A DNA stretch of 64,000 nt, taken from the NCBI GenBank assembly GCA_010015745.1, contig ML978198.1:172641-236640 (forward strand). The letters are read 5' to 3'. Position numbers and translations under genes: made by a program. The notes below the pieces were generated by a model, which saw only the letters and a list, made by a program, of their open reading frames with translations, was not told the DNA's origin and did no database searches. Source of the stretch: Setomelanomma holmii. Taxonomy: Eukaryota; Ascomycota; Dothideomycetes; Pleosporales; Phaeosphaeriaceae. Below are positions 21,710-34,680 of the stretch, piece by piece (position 1 is the stretch's first letter; each line of letters starts with the position of its first letter).

Positions 21710-22654
21710 GATGGTGGTGATGGAAGGCCACGCGCAGGACATTTGCGTTTTGATCAAAAAGCTGCGTGGTAAAAGCCAGACACGATGATGCGGAAGTAAG
21801 ACAGCTAGAAAGGGCTCTGGATGTGCCAAGGCTACTCCAGAGCTACGAATTTGCTGGCCGACGGCGAACGTTCAAACAAGGTTGATGTGCACCAGGGATT
21901 GTGGCTCATTTGTTCATTAGTAGTACATGAATGTATAAAGCCGATCATATCGACATGGTTTTGTGAAAGGTAACTTACTCAGACCTGCTGGGTACTGTAT
22001 CCGCTCCCGCAACCGAATCTGAGATCCAGACCCGTCATGATCCTCCTCTTCGTCCTCAAAACCTTGTCCTTCCTTGCTCGTATTCGGCATTAACCTTGTT
22101 CAACACATGTGTTTGCCACTTCCTCATCGCTTGCTCACTGCCGTGCCACGTTGCTTCGCATCGATGCCACGTGAGAAGTCTGCCGTGACACCATCGCTTG
22201 TGAATCCCGATCTAAGGATTTTCCGCATGACTGAAAAGGTACAAAACCCTTGCTCTTAAACCTGGGAATATATCGAATTCGTCGTGGCAGTGGCGATCAT
22301 CGCGGTCTAGAGTATCGGACAAAGTCTGATTTGGGTTATTGGTAATCCCGGTTCGGCAGGCAGCCAACGAAATTGGTCGGAACGATCTGCGAGATCGACC
22401 GACCTAGACAAATCCCGGTAGCGCTCGGCATCCATGACACGTGCGCAAAGTGTTTCGCACTTGCACCGACATTTTCCTGACTTTACCCTGGCCTGCCCGT
22501 GCATCCTTCCGTGTGTCTCTTCGTGCCGCAGGTGCTTGACGTACCGTGCGGGCGATCTGGATTTGTGTATACTTTTCCACGTTGGGAATTTCAGATTGCG
22601 CAGTCTAACGTTCCACGCGCAATGGTTGAATTCTAGAGTGATATCGCCTTCTCT
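21710..22654. other. Intergenic, no gene seen
   Basis: Short frames only. The 3' flank of the minus-strand Zn2Cys6 gene lies at its right end. Confidence 0.4.
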
Positions 22655-25269
22655 TCAGTACGTGTGCAGCTGTGGAGGCCGGAACAGCTGGTGACTCTGC
22701 TGAATCATCTCCTCAATCTTGCTTGTCTCGTGCATCTCAAAGTCCTGCATGAGCTGCATTTGCTGCTGCTGATTTAAGCCATTGCCCCTTGCCTCTTGGC
22801 TCCAGCCAGGGTTCAGGTAGTCGGCAAGCTCATAGCCCTGGTTGGCAGCATATGCTTCGTTGTAGAAAGGCGATGACATTGGCATATTTGGCATGCCGTA
22901 GGGCTCTTGTGGCGGCATCGTGAACGTAGGGTTCCATGTAGGAAGCTCGGCAAAGGTTGTTGGAAGTGACGCGAATTGTGTTGTGGGTGGGTATGTGTAG
23001 ATAGGCACCTGCGCATCGACTGACGTCTTTGGGCTCATGTCGGTATATTGTGGTATCTGTTGATGAGGAGAGGTTTGTAGCGATGCATGCTGTGTATTTG
23101 GTGAGGTCGCGAAGGCGCCCATGCCGTTCAGTTGTGCGTTGTTTGCATTATTGAAGTTGAACAGTTGCTGACTCTGATTTGGTAAATAGCCGAACGGCGC
23201 GGTAGTTTTGTCTGAAGGCGTGCTCACTGATGCAGTGGACGCCGTCGCAGGGCTTGTTGTCCGAGACCGGTTGATACCGTCAACAATGTTGCTTGATACC
23301 ACCGAGGCCGTATCCGACGGCGAACTGGCACTGATGGGAACGTCTCCGTCCTTGTTGTATATCTTCATGCACGCGTCGACCAGGTTATAGTAGAGCTCCA
23401 TGGCGGATGCGACGCCAGGCCATCGCTCAGAACACAGCCGGATAGACTCTAGGGCAACTTTCAGATGCCCTTCGACTTCTTCGCGGCTGTGCAGTCGACG
23501 GACTTCGGAGTAGGACAACGTCCACAATACTGTGTTGACGCACATGAAGATGGACTGCACAAAGATCCAGGTCATGTCGATCGACTTCGTCTCGATCTGC
23601 TTCTGGGACATGTAAATGTTGTACACGCAGGCATCGTAGCAGCGGATGGCTGCTTGCAGGCTGGGGCGTGGTACTTGTGGAGAGGGCCTGTATATGAAGA
23701 CGACCATCGTGTTGTACCGCCCAATGAACCTGACACTGTAAGCTTGCTACAACCCATGAAAAGCCATGATACTCACCAAACCTTATTCAATCCGGAGCCA
23801 CCGTCCATCTCCGGACTTGTGTCTCGCCATGCTTCAATCTTGGCCAACATCTGCGCGAACCAGGGGTGCTGATCGTCCTTGGGCTCGTCCTTCTTCCTCT
23901 GATATAGCATCTTGCGGATCTCCAGCTGCAGCATTCGCATCTTGTAAAAGTGAATTCCTATCCATTTCTTGAGCGAGGCCTGCGGGGCGGGTTTGATGCC
24001 TTCTCTTGTGATGTAGACGTCGTCGACGAGCTCACCAAAGTTAACGTCGATGTGCTCGCGTCTGGTAGCGAAGTGAGCTGGACGACCAAGACTGTGCGAA
24101 AGGCCGTAGTCCATGGTGAGCAGACTCCAAAAGAGACGCCGTCGCATGTCGATCTCGAGTGGGTCAGCAGGGCGGCCGCCGCGGCCTCCAGTAATCGTCT
24201 TCTCTTCATGCAGCCCCAAAGCCTGGCAGAGCCGCACGCCAAGACCGATGATGTAGTACACTGCGGTTCTGGTTGGTGTGAGAAGCGAGTAGCCTGCGAC
24301 TAGGGCGAAACACTGCAGCGTCTTGAGGTTCATTGGCTTGATGGCGGCCTCGAAGTACTTGAGAGCTGCGAGGTAGTAGCTGTCAGCCAGGCCCGCGTAC
24401 TGCGTGTCCATCTTCTGCAGGCTGATGGCAATCACCATGCGCAGGCAGTAGTTCTGAAAGGGGTCCTTGGAGCCACTGTAGACGTCCTCGACGTCCTTGG
24501 TAAAGGTTGGCTCGTGGAAGATGGGATACATGGGGTGCACTGTTTACACTGTTAGTATGGGAAGGTGCGGTCGCGTGCCACCACGTACCTTTGCAGTAGA
24601 ACAGCTCCACCAGCAAGTTGGTGAGCTCTCGATTCGGCAGCTCCTCTGCTGCCACATCGCTCACAAGCGGGTAAATCTTTGACGTCGGTCGCTCATCTTC
24701 CTGGGCAAACGTGGCTCTTATCGACTTTGCTCTTGCATGCGGCACAATCTCTGATATGCTCTTGGACTCGGTGAACTGCTTCGCGAGCTGCATGACCAGC
24801 CTCGTTATCGTGATGCCACTCGAAGGCCCCAGGAACTTGGAGTCGTCTGTGTCCTGGGTGCGCACTGCTGCTGCCCCGCGCATGACATCCTCCGCATCCG
24901 GCTCGACGTCGTCCCGCTCCAGATCAGCCAGCTGCTTCTCGAGCTCGCGCACCTTGTGCTGCAGGTGCACGACGTAGTTGCGGGGAATCTTGCGTCCTTT
25001 GGTGGGGTCATAGTACTCGCAGTGGGAGTTTGTCCGCTCGCAGGGCCCGCATCGCGGCAGGCCGGGGTCGCATCTCGTCTTGCGCTGTGGTGAGACATGT
25101 CTGTTAGCTTGCACACACGGAAGAAAAGGGTCCAAAGCAGGCGCCTCACTGTGCGGCAGCGACAACAGGCTGTCAGGGTGTGTGCGATCCTGCTCTGGCC
25201 GTTCGTGCCTTCTTCAGGCGGGTGCGGGGCGGCTTCCGTCTTCGTCTGCGTCGCGGTCGCGACTTCCAT
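22655..25269 (-). CDS. Zn2Cys6 transcription factor with fungal middle homology region (817 aa)
   Basis: Exons 25150-25269, 24589-25084, 23777-24539 and 22655-23729 are separated by introns of 47-65 bp; phases check to 817 aa. Start at ATG 25269 because an in-frame TGA lies upstream of the preceding GTG. The zinc cluster spans the first intron: C-x2-C-x6-C-x6-C-x2-C-x6-C, from CCRCRT to RTNSHC. The linker GRKIPRNYVVHLQHKVRELE resembles the Ppr1-type linker and coiled coil. A Fungal_trans region follows at about 210-460 (YSLLTPTRTAVYYIIGLGVR, RRRLFWSLLTMDYGLSHSLG). The C-terminus is Gln/Asn/Pro-rich and likely activates transcription. Target genes are unknown. It is divergent from the second Zn2Cys6 gene. 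Confidence 0.88.
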
Positions 25270-26315
25270 AGCTCGACTGCTACCGGTCGCTGCTGGAGGG
25301 GCGGTGGACTGCTGGCTTGTGATGCTCGGCTTGTGGGGTGGGAGGATCGACACGCACGTCCATCACCAGGATGCCTTCGCTGTCGCTGTGTCGCGGCGGC
25401 GAGTCTCGGTCAGGCTGAAGACAGAGCCACGGACGGGAGGGCGAGCAGAGCTGCAACAAAGGACACCGCGCCGCCTGTGCAACTGTCGCTAGCAGATATG
25501 CAAGAGCCGACCGAAGATGCGTCGTTGGGTGTTTCGATTAACAAGCCGCCGCTGCGCGTCCCTGGCACGCACAGCAAAAAAACAGCCACCCATTACGGGC
25601 CCTCGCCAATCGGAACGCCTGGTAAAGAACGCAGCGGATGACGAAGCCTCGGCAGGTGCGGCGTGCCTCGCTGGTGGCAGGTCGAGCACTGGCGCCAACC
25701 ATTTGGGCAGAGGCGGAAGAGCCCGCTGATAGGCTCGATGAGGAATTGGGCCTCGAACGTCAATCGGCGAAAAGGGGACTGCGGACCGTATCTCATCGCA
25801 CCTCAGCACAGAGCAACAAACCCCCCACCTACGACTCGCGAACGACAGCTGCCAAAGACTACTCCTCGTGCGGCAGGTCCCTCGTTACACCTTCAGCAGC
25901 CCGCAAAATAGCCGCGGCTTCGCCTGCCGCCTCGACGCGAAGGCTGAGGGGTGCAGCGACCGACTACGCCACCCGTGAGACGCTTGACACCGCATCAACG
26001 TCTGCAAAACTATCACACTTCAACGGCTCGCAGGGATTCTGGGTCTGGAGACCTCCGCGGACCGAGTCTTCTGGAACACGACACTATTCTGGCCCTGTGC
26101 ATTGAGCCGAGCCTGGTGAGTGCGTCCCCAGTCTCTGGGTCGGATATGATTCACTGGCTTTATCAGATCAATGCCCCGCAAATTCTGCCACGCTACGCTT
26201 CTGTATATGCTTCATGTCATTCCTGTCTACTTCCGTGTCATCAATTTTGTCACAGATCCTTGGCATCATGATGATCATGTAATTTGATGCTTACTACAAC
26301 AACCTCAACAGCCTC
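25270..26315. promoter_or_regulatory. Shared upstream region of two divergent Zn2Cys6 genes
   Basis: The 1,046-bp spacer between the start codons of two oppositely oriented regulators. Open frames on both strands in the left half (25489-26105) are GC-rich without domain character; I read them as chance frames. Specific binding sites were not identified. Confidence 0.45.
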
Positions 26316-28947
26316 ATGGTGCTGGAAACACCCTTGCTGCGAGTGAGCCGGCCAGTGGCTGCCTGCTCGCGATGCCGTGCCGCCAAAGTCAAGTGTGATG
26401 GGAAGCTGCCCGCCTGCACCGCATGTGAGAAGTCAAATCGTGCGTCCGAGTGCTCGAGCACGAACGACCAGTTTGCGAGGGGCAAAGAGAGGAGCTATGT
26501 TGCCACGCTGGAGGCGCGAGTGGAGAGGTTGGAGAAGAGGATAGCCGAGCAAAGAGCAAGGAGGAAGTCGTCCGTACTAATGCTGGATGTGTCAGAGAAC
26601 TCCACGCCGAGGAGGACGTCAGTGGAGACAGTGAAGGCTAAACCCATCAGCCAGCGAGCAGCTCGGAGGAAGGAGGCGGTGGAGATTGATGACCTTGTGT
26701 CTAACTTTGGTATTCTGTGAGTACTCATGGAGTCTTGATTGGCTGCTGCTGATCATTCAAGTGCTGTCAACGCAACCTCCAGAGATTTTTACGGCTTCAC
26801 GACAGAGATGTCATACGCAAGGTTGATCCAGTCGGCAAGCACCAAGGAGCCGTTGCCAACTGGTATGACCAAGGCACTTCCTGCAAGGTTCGCAGCAAAC
26901 CCTCTCATTCAGCACTATCTGAACAACATCTACACTATGCTTCCTGTGTTCGAGGAAGCCACTTTGTACTCGTCCGTCGATGCTGTCTACCAGCAAGGTA
27001 ATGCAGCATCATCTTGGGATAAGTGGACCGTGCGAATGGTGTTAGCCATAGCATCGCTATCGCAGTCCGAGTCACGAGGAGACACTCTGTACGCAGATGC
27101 TGTTGGCCATGTCAACGCTGCGCTTGAAAGCGCGGAAGACGTATTGCACCCTGGTTATATTACCAGCATACAGGCACTGGTGCTCTGGACTATATATGCC
27201 ACTATGGACCCTCACCATTTCGACAGCTGGACACTCATCGGAGCCGCCTCTCGAGCCATGATTGATCTTGGTATACATCAGGATCCTTCCAAGACTGTAG
27301 CCATCTCCAAGGCCAAGCTGGAGATCAGGCGAAGGGTGTACTGGTGTGTATACTCTCTTGATAGGTATTTTACCACCCCAGGACCTGTATCAAGGTTGCT
27401 AAAGGCGTGTTAGATCGACGTCCCTTGTGCAGACCCGCGCCTTCTCCTTCTCGGACGAGGCTGCCTCTGTTTCCTTCCCGTTTTATACCAATGCGACGTC
27501 GCCAAAGTACTCGACTCCACAATCGCAAGTCTTCCAGCAATCGTTCGACTCGGCACTCGATCTGTTCAGGATTCGCGATATCCAGTCCGAGTGGTACATG
27601 GATCTCTTCCAGTCTGGACGCGAGCCATGGCAAGATCCATACCCATATATCTGGAGACAGTATGCTAGGATGTCAGACTGGTTCCAGGACATGCCCCAAA
27701 GCACACTACCGGCTATTCGGTCGTTCTTCGAGCTCGAGCTTCTCTACAGCTATGTCTACATATTATCGCCAAGCCCGCGCATACCTCACATTCATGAGTA
27801 TGCGCAGCGCCTCATCTTCGAGCACTGCATATCATACGCCACCAACCTGCTATCCCTTCTTAACAGGCCATCAAACACAACCAAGCCGCCTGTGACATTC
27901 TACGACGCCATGCGTGCCTACATGACCGGTCGCCAATTTGTTGATGTCCTGTCACGCAACATGGATGTCATCCTCGACCCACGACCACCCACTCCTCCGG
28001 CACCGACAACCGTACAGCAATTGGAGTCCGACGATCCCCTTGCTCCTGCAAATCAAGTCAACGCACCGCCCTTCCCGGCACCCTTGCTGCCAGAAGGACA
28101 AATCGCACCTTCCGATCCTACCACTCGAGCTATCAACGCAATCAACGACTTCACATCTGTTCTGTCCAATTTCGGTCTCCGTTTTGGCTTCACACATTGG
28201 CGTGACCGCTTCCAGCGCGAGTCAGCAGCTCTCAACGCACAATTATACCAGCGAAATTCAACTTCACCACATGCTTCGCCACAGACCCAACAGCTGCCAC
28301 AGCCCGTCACGTATCCTCCTCAATGGGTGCCCATGCCGTCTGTGTCACCTCAAGCTCCCCAGCTCGTCTACGGCCCGACCACACCACCTAGTCTGTTCCC
28401 GCAACAGCCAAGTCCTTTCTCGACTACCATGTCCTATAACGCAAGTCCTTTCGATGGTCAAACGACAAGTCCACATCAACCCAGCCTGTCATACGATGGG
28501 ACAGGACAACAGCCACACATGTGGGGTAACACGCCATCACCGCAGCCGATGCCGGACATGCCAAAGCCGACCGAAGGTCAGAAGCGACGAGCGCTGGTCT
28601 ACGGTGCTGGGCTATCGCCTCAAGCTACGAGCCCCGCAGGTGCACCGATGTCCGGATCGGATGGGTCAAGCTGGATACCGCCACAGCAGAACGACAGCGG
28701 CAATTGGAGACAAGCAACACAACCACCACCGCCACAATCACAACAATCGCACCAGCACCTGGATGCGAACAACTGGGCACACGTGTCGCAGGCACCAACT
28801 CAGCCATCGCTGCAGCAAACGGACGGAGGAAACTGGGCGCAACAAAATACACAGCAGCGAGGCGATCCGAATAACTGGGCACAATTACCGCAGTCACAAC
28901 CCGACACGAGCAACTGGAATCAAGGCGCAACTCACAGTTGGCAGTGA
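26316..28947 (+). CDS. Zn2Cys6 transcription factor with Trp/Gln-rich tail (845 aa)
   Basis: Exons 26316-26716, 26762-27364 and 27414-28947; introns 45 and 49 bp; phases check to 845 aa. Zinc cluster at about 16-42: C-SR-C-RAAKVK-C-DGKLPA-C-TA-C, then C after eight residues, followed by a coiled coil (YVATLEARVERLEKRIAEQR). A Fungal_trans region lies at about 170-350 (LVLWTIYATMDPHHFDSWTL, RRRVYWCVYSLDRSTSLVQT). The last 250 residues are Pro/Gln/Ser-rich and end in an irregular array of N-W units (SGNWRQ, NNWAHV, GNWAQQ, NNWAQL, SNWNQG). It is a nuclear DNA-binding regulator; targets unknown. An alternative acceptor for intron 2 exists nine bases upstream. Confidence 0.87.
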
Positions 28948-30097
28948 GAGACTCGATGCGAGACCACAACCACAGTTTGCACCAGAGTAAAACGTAGCCC
29001 ATACCTGGCAACAATTCATCGCGACAAGCATCGCCACCATCTTTCGCCAAGGAGTCCCAAATGGCAAGTAACGAACATGTTGGCGAGTGGCTTTTCACGA
29101 TTCATGCTCAACAACGATGGTCTTTCATGCTTGGCACGCCGGTCGCCGATATTTGACCGAGTCGTTGTGTGTCGTTATATCCGGCCGGTGACTCTTTTAC
29201 TTAATGCACCATGTACTACCGTACAACAGACGTTGGAACCAGACTACCAACGGAGGCAGCACCGGTAGTCTAGTTGACGATTCTGTGCATGTGCGCTGAA
29301 CTACTGCAGGGGAAACACGACGTTCAGCTGAGTACTACAAATCACTAAACGTTTGTGGGGATGGGGATATTCGGTGTATGGCGGATGACAGCTGACGAGG
29401 GATTATGCGCACACACGCATGTTCTGAAAATGCAGTGTGATTGGTCAGGCATGTGTAATTGAACAGCTACATTCAGCTACTATCAGCACCAAAAGCCAAT
29501 GCAACGACATTCTTGCAATTTGACTGCCATGAAGTTTTCTGCCACGCGCCGCTGCGCCTTCCCAACGACATCCTTGTCTGCGTCGTGGGTTCACCTTTGG
29601 CTTCGCAACACTCATATCCACCTCAAAAGCATCAACAACTACAACGCGCGTGGTGTACTCTGCCACACATGTTCCTCTCTAACCGAGCCCAATCATATCT
29701 CAATGACCTTTTTTCACAATGGACCTCCTTTTCCACCTTGGCTTTCTTCCTGCGAAACTTACGTTTTGCACGTCCGCATTGCTTTTTCACTCTCTTCGTA
29801 CTCCCAAGCCCCTTCCCTTCCAACACATTCACAGCTCCCGCTCTCCATCCCGCTCTCCATCCCACCGGCCAAAACTCACATCAGATAAGACGACCTCACG
29901 GGCGGTTCGCGCAATCTGGCTATATGCTGTATCCAGTGAAGTTACCCCAAACCACGATCTTCGGGAGTCGTAAGGCACGTGAGCGAGGGATCGTTTTTGA
30001 AAAGTGCTTAATTTCACAGGAGTTCGCTGCTATCGTATCGCTACAAAACGCGCAAGATGGCATATTCCTTCACAACCCGATGCCATGGTAATCACGC
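28948..30097. other. Intergenic between convergent genes, no gene seen
   Basis: Lies between the 3' ends of the second Zn2Cys6 gene and VPS9. Plus-strand frames at 29459-30091 are Ser/Pro/Leu-rich without splice logic or domain. Probably terminators only. Confidence 0.4.
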
Positions 30098-32647
30098 TCA
30101 GGGATTTGCTAATGCCAGACACGCATCGACGGCCAGCCCGACCCTGTGTTGTCGTCAGCAATTCACTCACTTACTTTGGTACGATGACTTGTGGGACACT
30201 TACCGCCCCTCCTTGACCCTGACAACATCGTCAATGACATCCCGATCCAACTGCGGAAACATGCCCTGTAACGTCTCCACCACAACTTGATGCTCCTTGG
30301 CCTGTATGCGTCTCGCCTGCTCCGCTTCCGCACTCGCTTGGCGCGCCGCCGCGTCTTCGGCGGATAGTTTCTGCCTGGCTTGGTCTTCGTGCGACGGGCG
30401 TGGTTTCTCGCTATATTGTTGGGACTGGGACTGCGCTGCTTGGCCGGGAAACTCTGTTGATGGGCGCGGTGCGGTGGGACGAGGTGTGCTGCCTTGCTTG
30501 GGTGTCGAGGCGGGTGAGACGTGTGTGTCAGTGTCGGAGAAGATGCGGCCGATTGTGCTGAGGGGGCGTTGGATGGTTCGTAGTAAGCCAGCAACGGCGG
30601 CGTTCTCTTCTTCGGGAGGGTCGGATTCTGCTTTGCGGTCTTTGACGCTGGTTGAACGGCGCGGTGCTGCGCGCTCTGCTTCCATGGAGTTGCGTGTTGT
30701 GACTTCGGGACGTAGTGGGGTGCCTTTTTCTGATAGGTGGTGGTAGTGTGGCGAGGGCATGCGGCGATGGCTGGGTGTGGTGGGATGGAGATGGGTGGGT
30801 GCGTTTGATGCTTCTGCTTCGGCGTGGCGTTCTGCGATGGCAGAGACAGCTGCTTCGACGTTCTTCTCGAACTCTTCGTCGCTAACGGTGAGCGATGTCT
30901 TGTCGAGACCTTCGATGAATTGGACTGCGCCCATGAGGGATGAGATGTAGTATCCTGCTTCGCCGCCGAGCTTATCCTGATTTCGAAATCGGAGTATGTA
31001 CTGAACATTCGAGACGAGATGATCTGGATTCGCTTGGAGGACGGTGTAGATGAGTAATGGCACGAATGCATCTGCTGATTGATCCGATTTGGAGGTCCGC
31101 AGAAAGCCAAAGATGACCTTACAGCAGTTCAACACGCAGATGATCTTGTCTCGAGGTGCGCGATAGCTCTTGATCTTCAGCAGTTCTTGTTGCGCCAGGC
31201 CCAAGAACTTCCTCCCCTTTTCGCCGACTGGCTTGATGTCAAGATGCTCTTCGCTGACCCATTTGTAGATGCGCACTTTCTGGGCAAGCACTTCATCGCG
31301 TTCCACGTCCTCCTGATGCTGCCCTCTCCGGCCTGGCGCGGGTGGTTCTTGTCTCCGTCGGCCCTTTCTTGGCGACGCGGGCTCCGGTGGTGGAATGGCG
31401 GGTGAGAATGTCTGGTTGTACAGTCGGTTCATGACGAGCTTTTCCATGCCTTCCCTTGCATTATCAAACTCAGCGTCTGACACTGTCCGCCACACCTCGC
31501 ACTGTGCCATCTTTTTGCTAATAAACTCGAGAAAATCTCCTATAATCTTGACCTGCTCGTGCACCATCCATTGTTTCTTTCCAAACTCGAGCAGGAAGGA
31601 CCGCAAGAACTTGGCAACTGGATCTGCCGTCCGGTGCCGCAACTGCTCAAGGAAGCGATGGAAGTCGAAAGGCAGATCTGGCTCGGGCTCTGGTGCTGGC
31701 TGAGCGGGCTGGTACTTGTGAGCATGTGCGCTTGGTGAAGTGGGCTCGACGAAGGACGTGTTGGTGCCGACGCGATATAGGGAAGATGTTCTCGGAGGCG
31801 GCGACTGCAGCGATTGCATCGACCTGACCGAGACGGCGTCGTCGGCGGTCGGCATGGGTAGTGGCTTGTCTAGAGGGACCAGACTGGATCTCCGTGGTGG
31901 GAAGCCTGTCGATGGCGACTCTAACAGTGGGCTCGCGAGCTCCAGTCGAGGCGACATGATCTCTTCCACGCCTGGTCCACCGTCCTCATGCTCGAATTGT
32001 CCCATGATGCTCTGTATCTCCGACTGCGAATCGTCCACCACCTCCACGTGACCGTCGTACTTTGCTGCATAATCGGCCGCCGCAGCATCCTCCGAGTTCC
32101 TCCCACTTGACTTTCCCTGCGACAAGGGCGATGTTGTGCGGCTTGGGCCATTGCTGGAAGTGAGGTACTTTTCGTCTTTCGGCGGTGGAGGCGGAGGAGA
32201 GGGTGACCGAACGGCGGCCTTTCCAGCTGCCTTCGAGGACGGTTCGGGTGGGGGCGTCGACGAGAGGTCTATTAGGTCTGTTGCAGCTGTGAGGGCGGCG
32301 ACTGGCTCCGTGGACGTGGGCTGTACTGCTTCGGCATGTGACCCTCCAGGCTCTTGAGAGACATGTCCGGCAGAAATCGAGGGCTCATCCAAGTCTATGA
32401 GGTTGGTCGCCGCTTGCGCACTCCCGCCCTCTGTCTGCTGCTCCTGCTTGGACATCGCAGCCTGCCCCGCGTCGCTGTTGTCGTGCACGTCATGGGTGGT
32501 AGATTCAGGCTGTGCGGGTTCTTTGAGGGTACCCGCTGATGGTTCGGTCGCTACAACCTCCTTTCTGCCTTCGAAAACGTCTGGCTTCTCCTCCTTGGTG
32601 ACATCGCGAGCTTCATCAAGTTGCGGAGTTGCGTTTGGGGGCGACAT
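30098..32647 (-). CDS. VPS9: Vps9-type Rab5 guanine-nucleotide exchange factor (829 aa)
   Basis: Activates Rab5/Vps21 GTPases on endosomes. Exon 1 is 30204-32647 (ATG 32647) and exon 2 is 30098-30143, with a 60-bp intron (GTAAGT ... GCTGAC ... CAG); phases check to 829 aa. Residues 1-310 are disordered and Ser/Pro-rich with NLIDLDEP and DLIDLSS acidic motifs. A helical bundle starts at about 325 (FDFHRFLEQLRHR). The VPS9 core lies at about 450-590 (YKWVSEEHLDIKP, APRDKIICVLNCCKVIFGFL, ADAFVPLLIYTVLQANPDHL, NVQYILRFRN). The C-terminus is a ubiquitin-binding CUE domain (LQGMFPQLDRDVIDDVV) completed only by the small second exon (VGLAVDACLALANP). The combination matches yeast Vps9. Confidence 0.93.
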
Positions 32648-32921
32648 AAGCTATGTCAGATGTGAGCGAAGCCGTGGGGTTTTCTTGACTCAGTCAACGT
32701 CCATAGGCGAGTATGAGAGCTCTGAGAAAGCTCAGACACGTGCAAAACAACGGTTATCAGCTTGTGCGGCGAGTTGTTGCTGCGCCTGCTTGGAGGTTGT
32801 CCGCATGGCCATCCATCGGCGTTTGAGACGCGAATCTCCGAGTCATGGCCGCTAACTTTCACGCGCTAGCTGAAACCTGTGCCTCACCTCCAATATTCGT
32901 CACCAGCTCATCGACACTGCC
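32648..32921. promoter_or_regulatory. 274-bp bidirectional promoter between VPS9 and the ASNSD1-like gene
   Basis: The two start codons are only 274 bp apart and point away from each other, so the promoters must overlap. A CACGTG E-box-type palindrome lies at 32737-32742. No TATA box is evident, as expected for housekeeping genes. Confidence 0.55.
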
Positions 32922-34680
32922 ATGTGCGGCATCTTCTGCTCCCTCGCGCGCCATGGCTTCGTCTCTCCCGACTCTGCAACTGAGAAGCTTCTTCGAAATC
33001 GAGGACCTGATAGCATAGGCACGCATCACGCTCTGCTGGACCTCCCGCAGATAGGGAAGGAGCAGCCGCCACAGCTTTTCGCTAACTTTCTCTCCACCGT
33101 GCTTTCCCTGCGTGGCACATCGGTCGCTGAGCAGCCTCTTCGCGATGCAGAGAGTGCATCCGTGTTATGCTGGAACGGCGAAGCATGGTCCGTCGATGGC
33201 GAGCTCATCACCGGGAATGATTCTCAGCGCGTGTTTGAGAAGCTCTCGGCTGTATCGAGGACTGCGACATGTGCCGAGATATCTGTGAAAGCCGTCAGCA
33301 CGCTCCTTTCTACTATCAGAGGACCATATGCATTTGTGCACTACGATGCTCGACACAAGGTTCTCTATTATGGCAGAGACTGCTTGGGCAGACGGTCATT
33401 GCTAACCAAGACTACGTCTGACAGCACACTCATTTTGTCCAGCGTTTGCGACAATGCGAGTGGTGAAGCTTGGGCTGAGGTTGAAGCAGATGGAGTGTAC
33501 CTTGTAGACATGTCTTCAGCGTCGGACATTGGCACTCTGCCTTTGCCGCGGCTGATCCCTCATCAATTTTCTGGTCAAGAGCAAGAATCCCGACTTTCCT
33601 TCGTAGGTGAGTTCCTTGCCCTCGTTATTCCGCTGACACGCACAGACTTTACCATTCCCAGCAATGAATCGCGAGGTGCTTGAGATATCAAATTCAGATA
33701 TCATCAACGAGGTTTATCGCGTGAGAACATCGCTCCAAGAGTCCCTACAACTGCGGACGCAACACGTACGCGAGGCCATTCAGCCATCACTGGGCTCTCA
33801 GGGTGACGAGACAAGGGTTGCTATTCTGTTCTCAGGAGGTCTAGATTGCACGATCCTGGCACGCATGTATCACGATCTCATCCCCATAGCCGACGTTATC
33901 GACCTGCTCAATGTTGCCTTTGAGAACCCACGAATTCATAGTAAGCTTGATGCTGGCGTTAGTCCCTACGAGCTGTGCCCGGATCGCATCACTGGCCGCT
34001 CATCGCATGCGGAGCTCACAAGCGTCTGCCCTGGTCGGCGCTGGAACTTTGTGGAAATCAACGTACCCTACTCGGAAACTGTGAGCCATCGTGCCACAGT
34101 CATGACATTGATGCATCCGCACAACACAGAGATGGATCTTTCCATCTCATATGCTCTCTACTTTGCCTCCCGAGGCGTTGGCCTGACAAAACTGCCAGAC
34201 CAAGACTCGCCAACGCCTTATACAACGCCTGCACACGTGCTACTGTCCGGCCTTGGTGCTGACGAGCTCTTCGGTGGTTATCAGCGCCATGCTACGGCAT
34301 TTGCGCGTCATGGCTACACTGGACTGATGGACGAGCTGGAGCTAGACTTCAATCGACTGGGCAAGCGCAACTTGGGCCGAGACGACCGTGTCATCAGCGA
34401 CTCAAGTAAGGAAGTGCGCTTCCCATATCTTGACGAGAACTTCATTGCGCTGGCTCTCCAACTTCCAGTCACTGTGAAATGCGACTTTGGCAGTCCTCAA
34501 GCCGAGTCTTCAGGCGAGCCAGCGCAGCTCTTGGAGCCGGGCAAGCGTATACTACGACTGCTGGCCTGGCATCTCGGCATGAAGAATGTCGCAGAGGAGA
34601 AGAAGCGCGCCATTCAGTTCGGTGCTCGGACGGCCAAGATGGAAACGGGAAAGACCAAGGGCACGCATTTGCTCACATGA
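32922..34680 (+). CDS. Asparagine synthetase domain-containing protein, ASNSD1-like (567 aa)
   Basis: Exons 32922-33606 and 33662-34680; the 55-bp intron ends CCATTCCCAG, chosen over an earlier CAG because it alone keeps frame. The start MCGIF exposes Cys2, the nucleophile of class II glutamine amidotransferases, after Met removal. An N-terminal NTN domain spans about 1-225 (NRGPDSIG, GRDCLGRRSLL). A C-terminal synthetase domain has the PP-loop SGGLDCT at about 286, LSGLGADELFGGY and EVRFPYLDENF. This layout with long inserts matches eukaryotic ASNSD1 relatives rather than classical Asn synthetases; the exact reaction is unproven. Confidence 0.9.

Noticed and set aside
25489..26105. Overlapping GC-rich frames between the two Zn2Cys6 genes
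   Set aside because: No ATG context, splice sites or domain; composition explains the openness.
27938..28990. Plus-strand 350-codon frame inside the second Zn2Cys6 gene
   Set aside because: Alternate-frame shadow of a Pro/Gln-rich exon; His/Ser/Arg bias typical of such shadows.
30163..31110. Minus-strand 315-codon frame overlapping VPS9
   Set aside because: Lies inside the VPS9 coding exon in another phase, Ser/Pro/His-rich, no domain.
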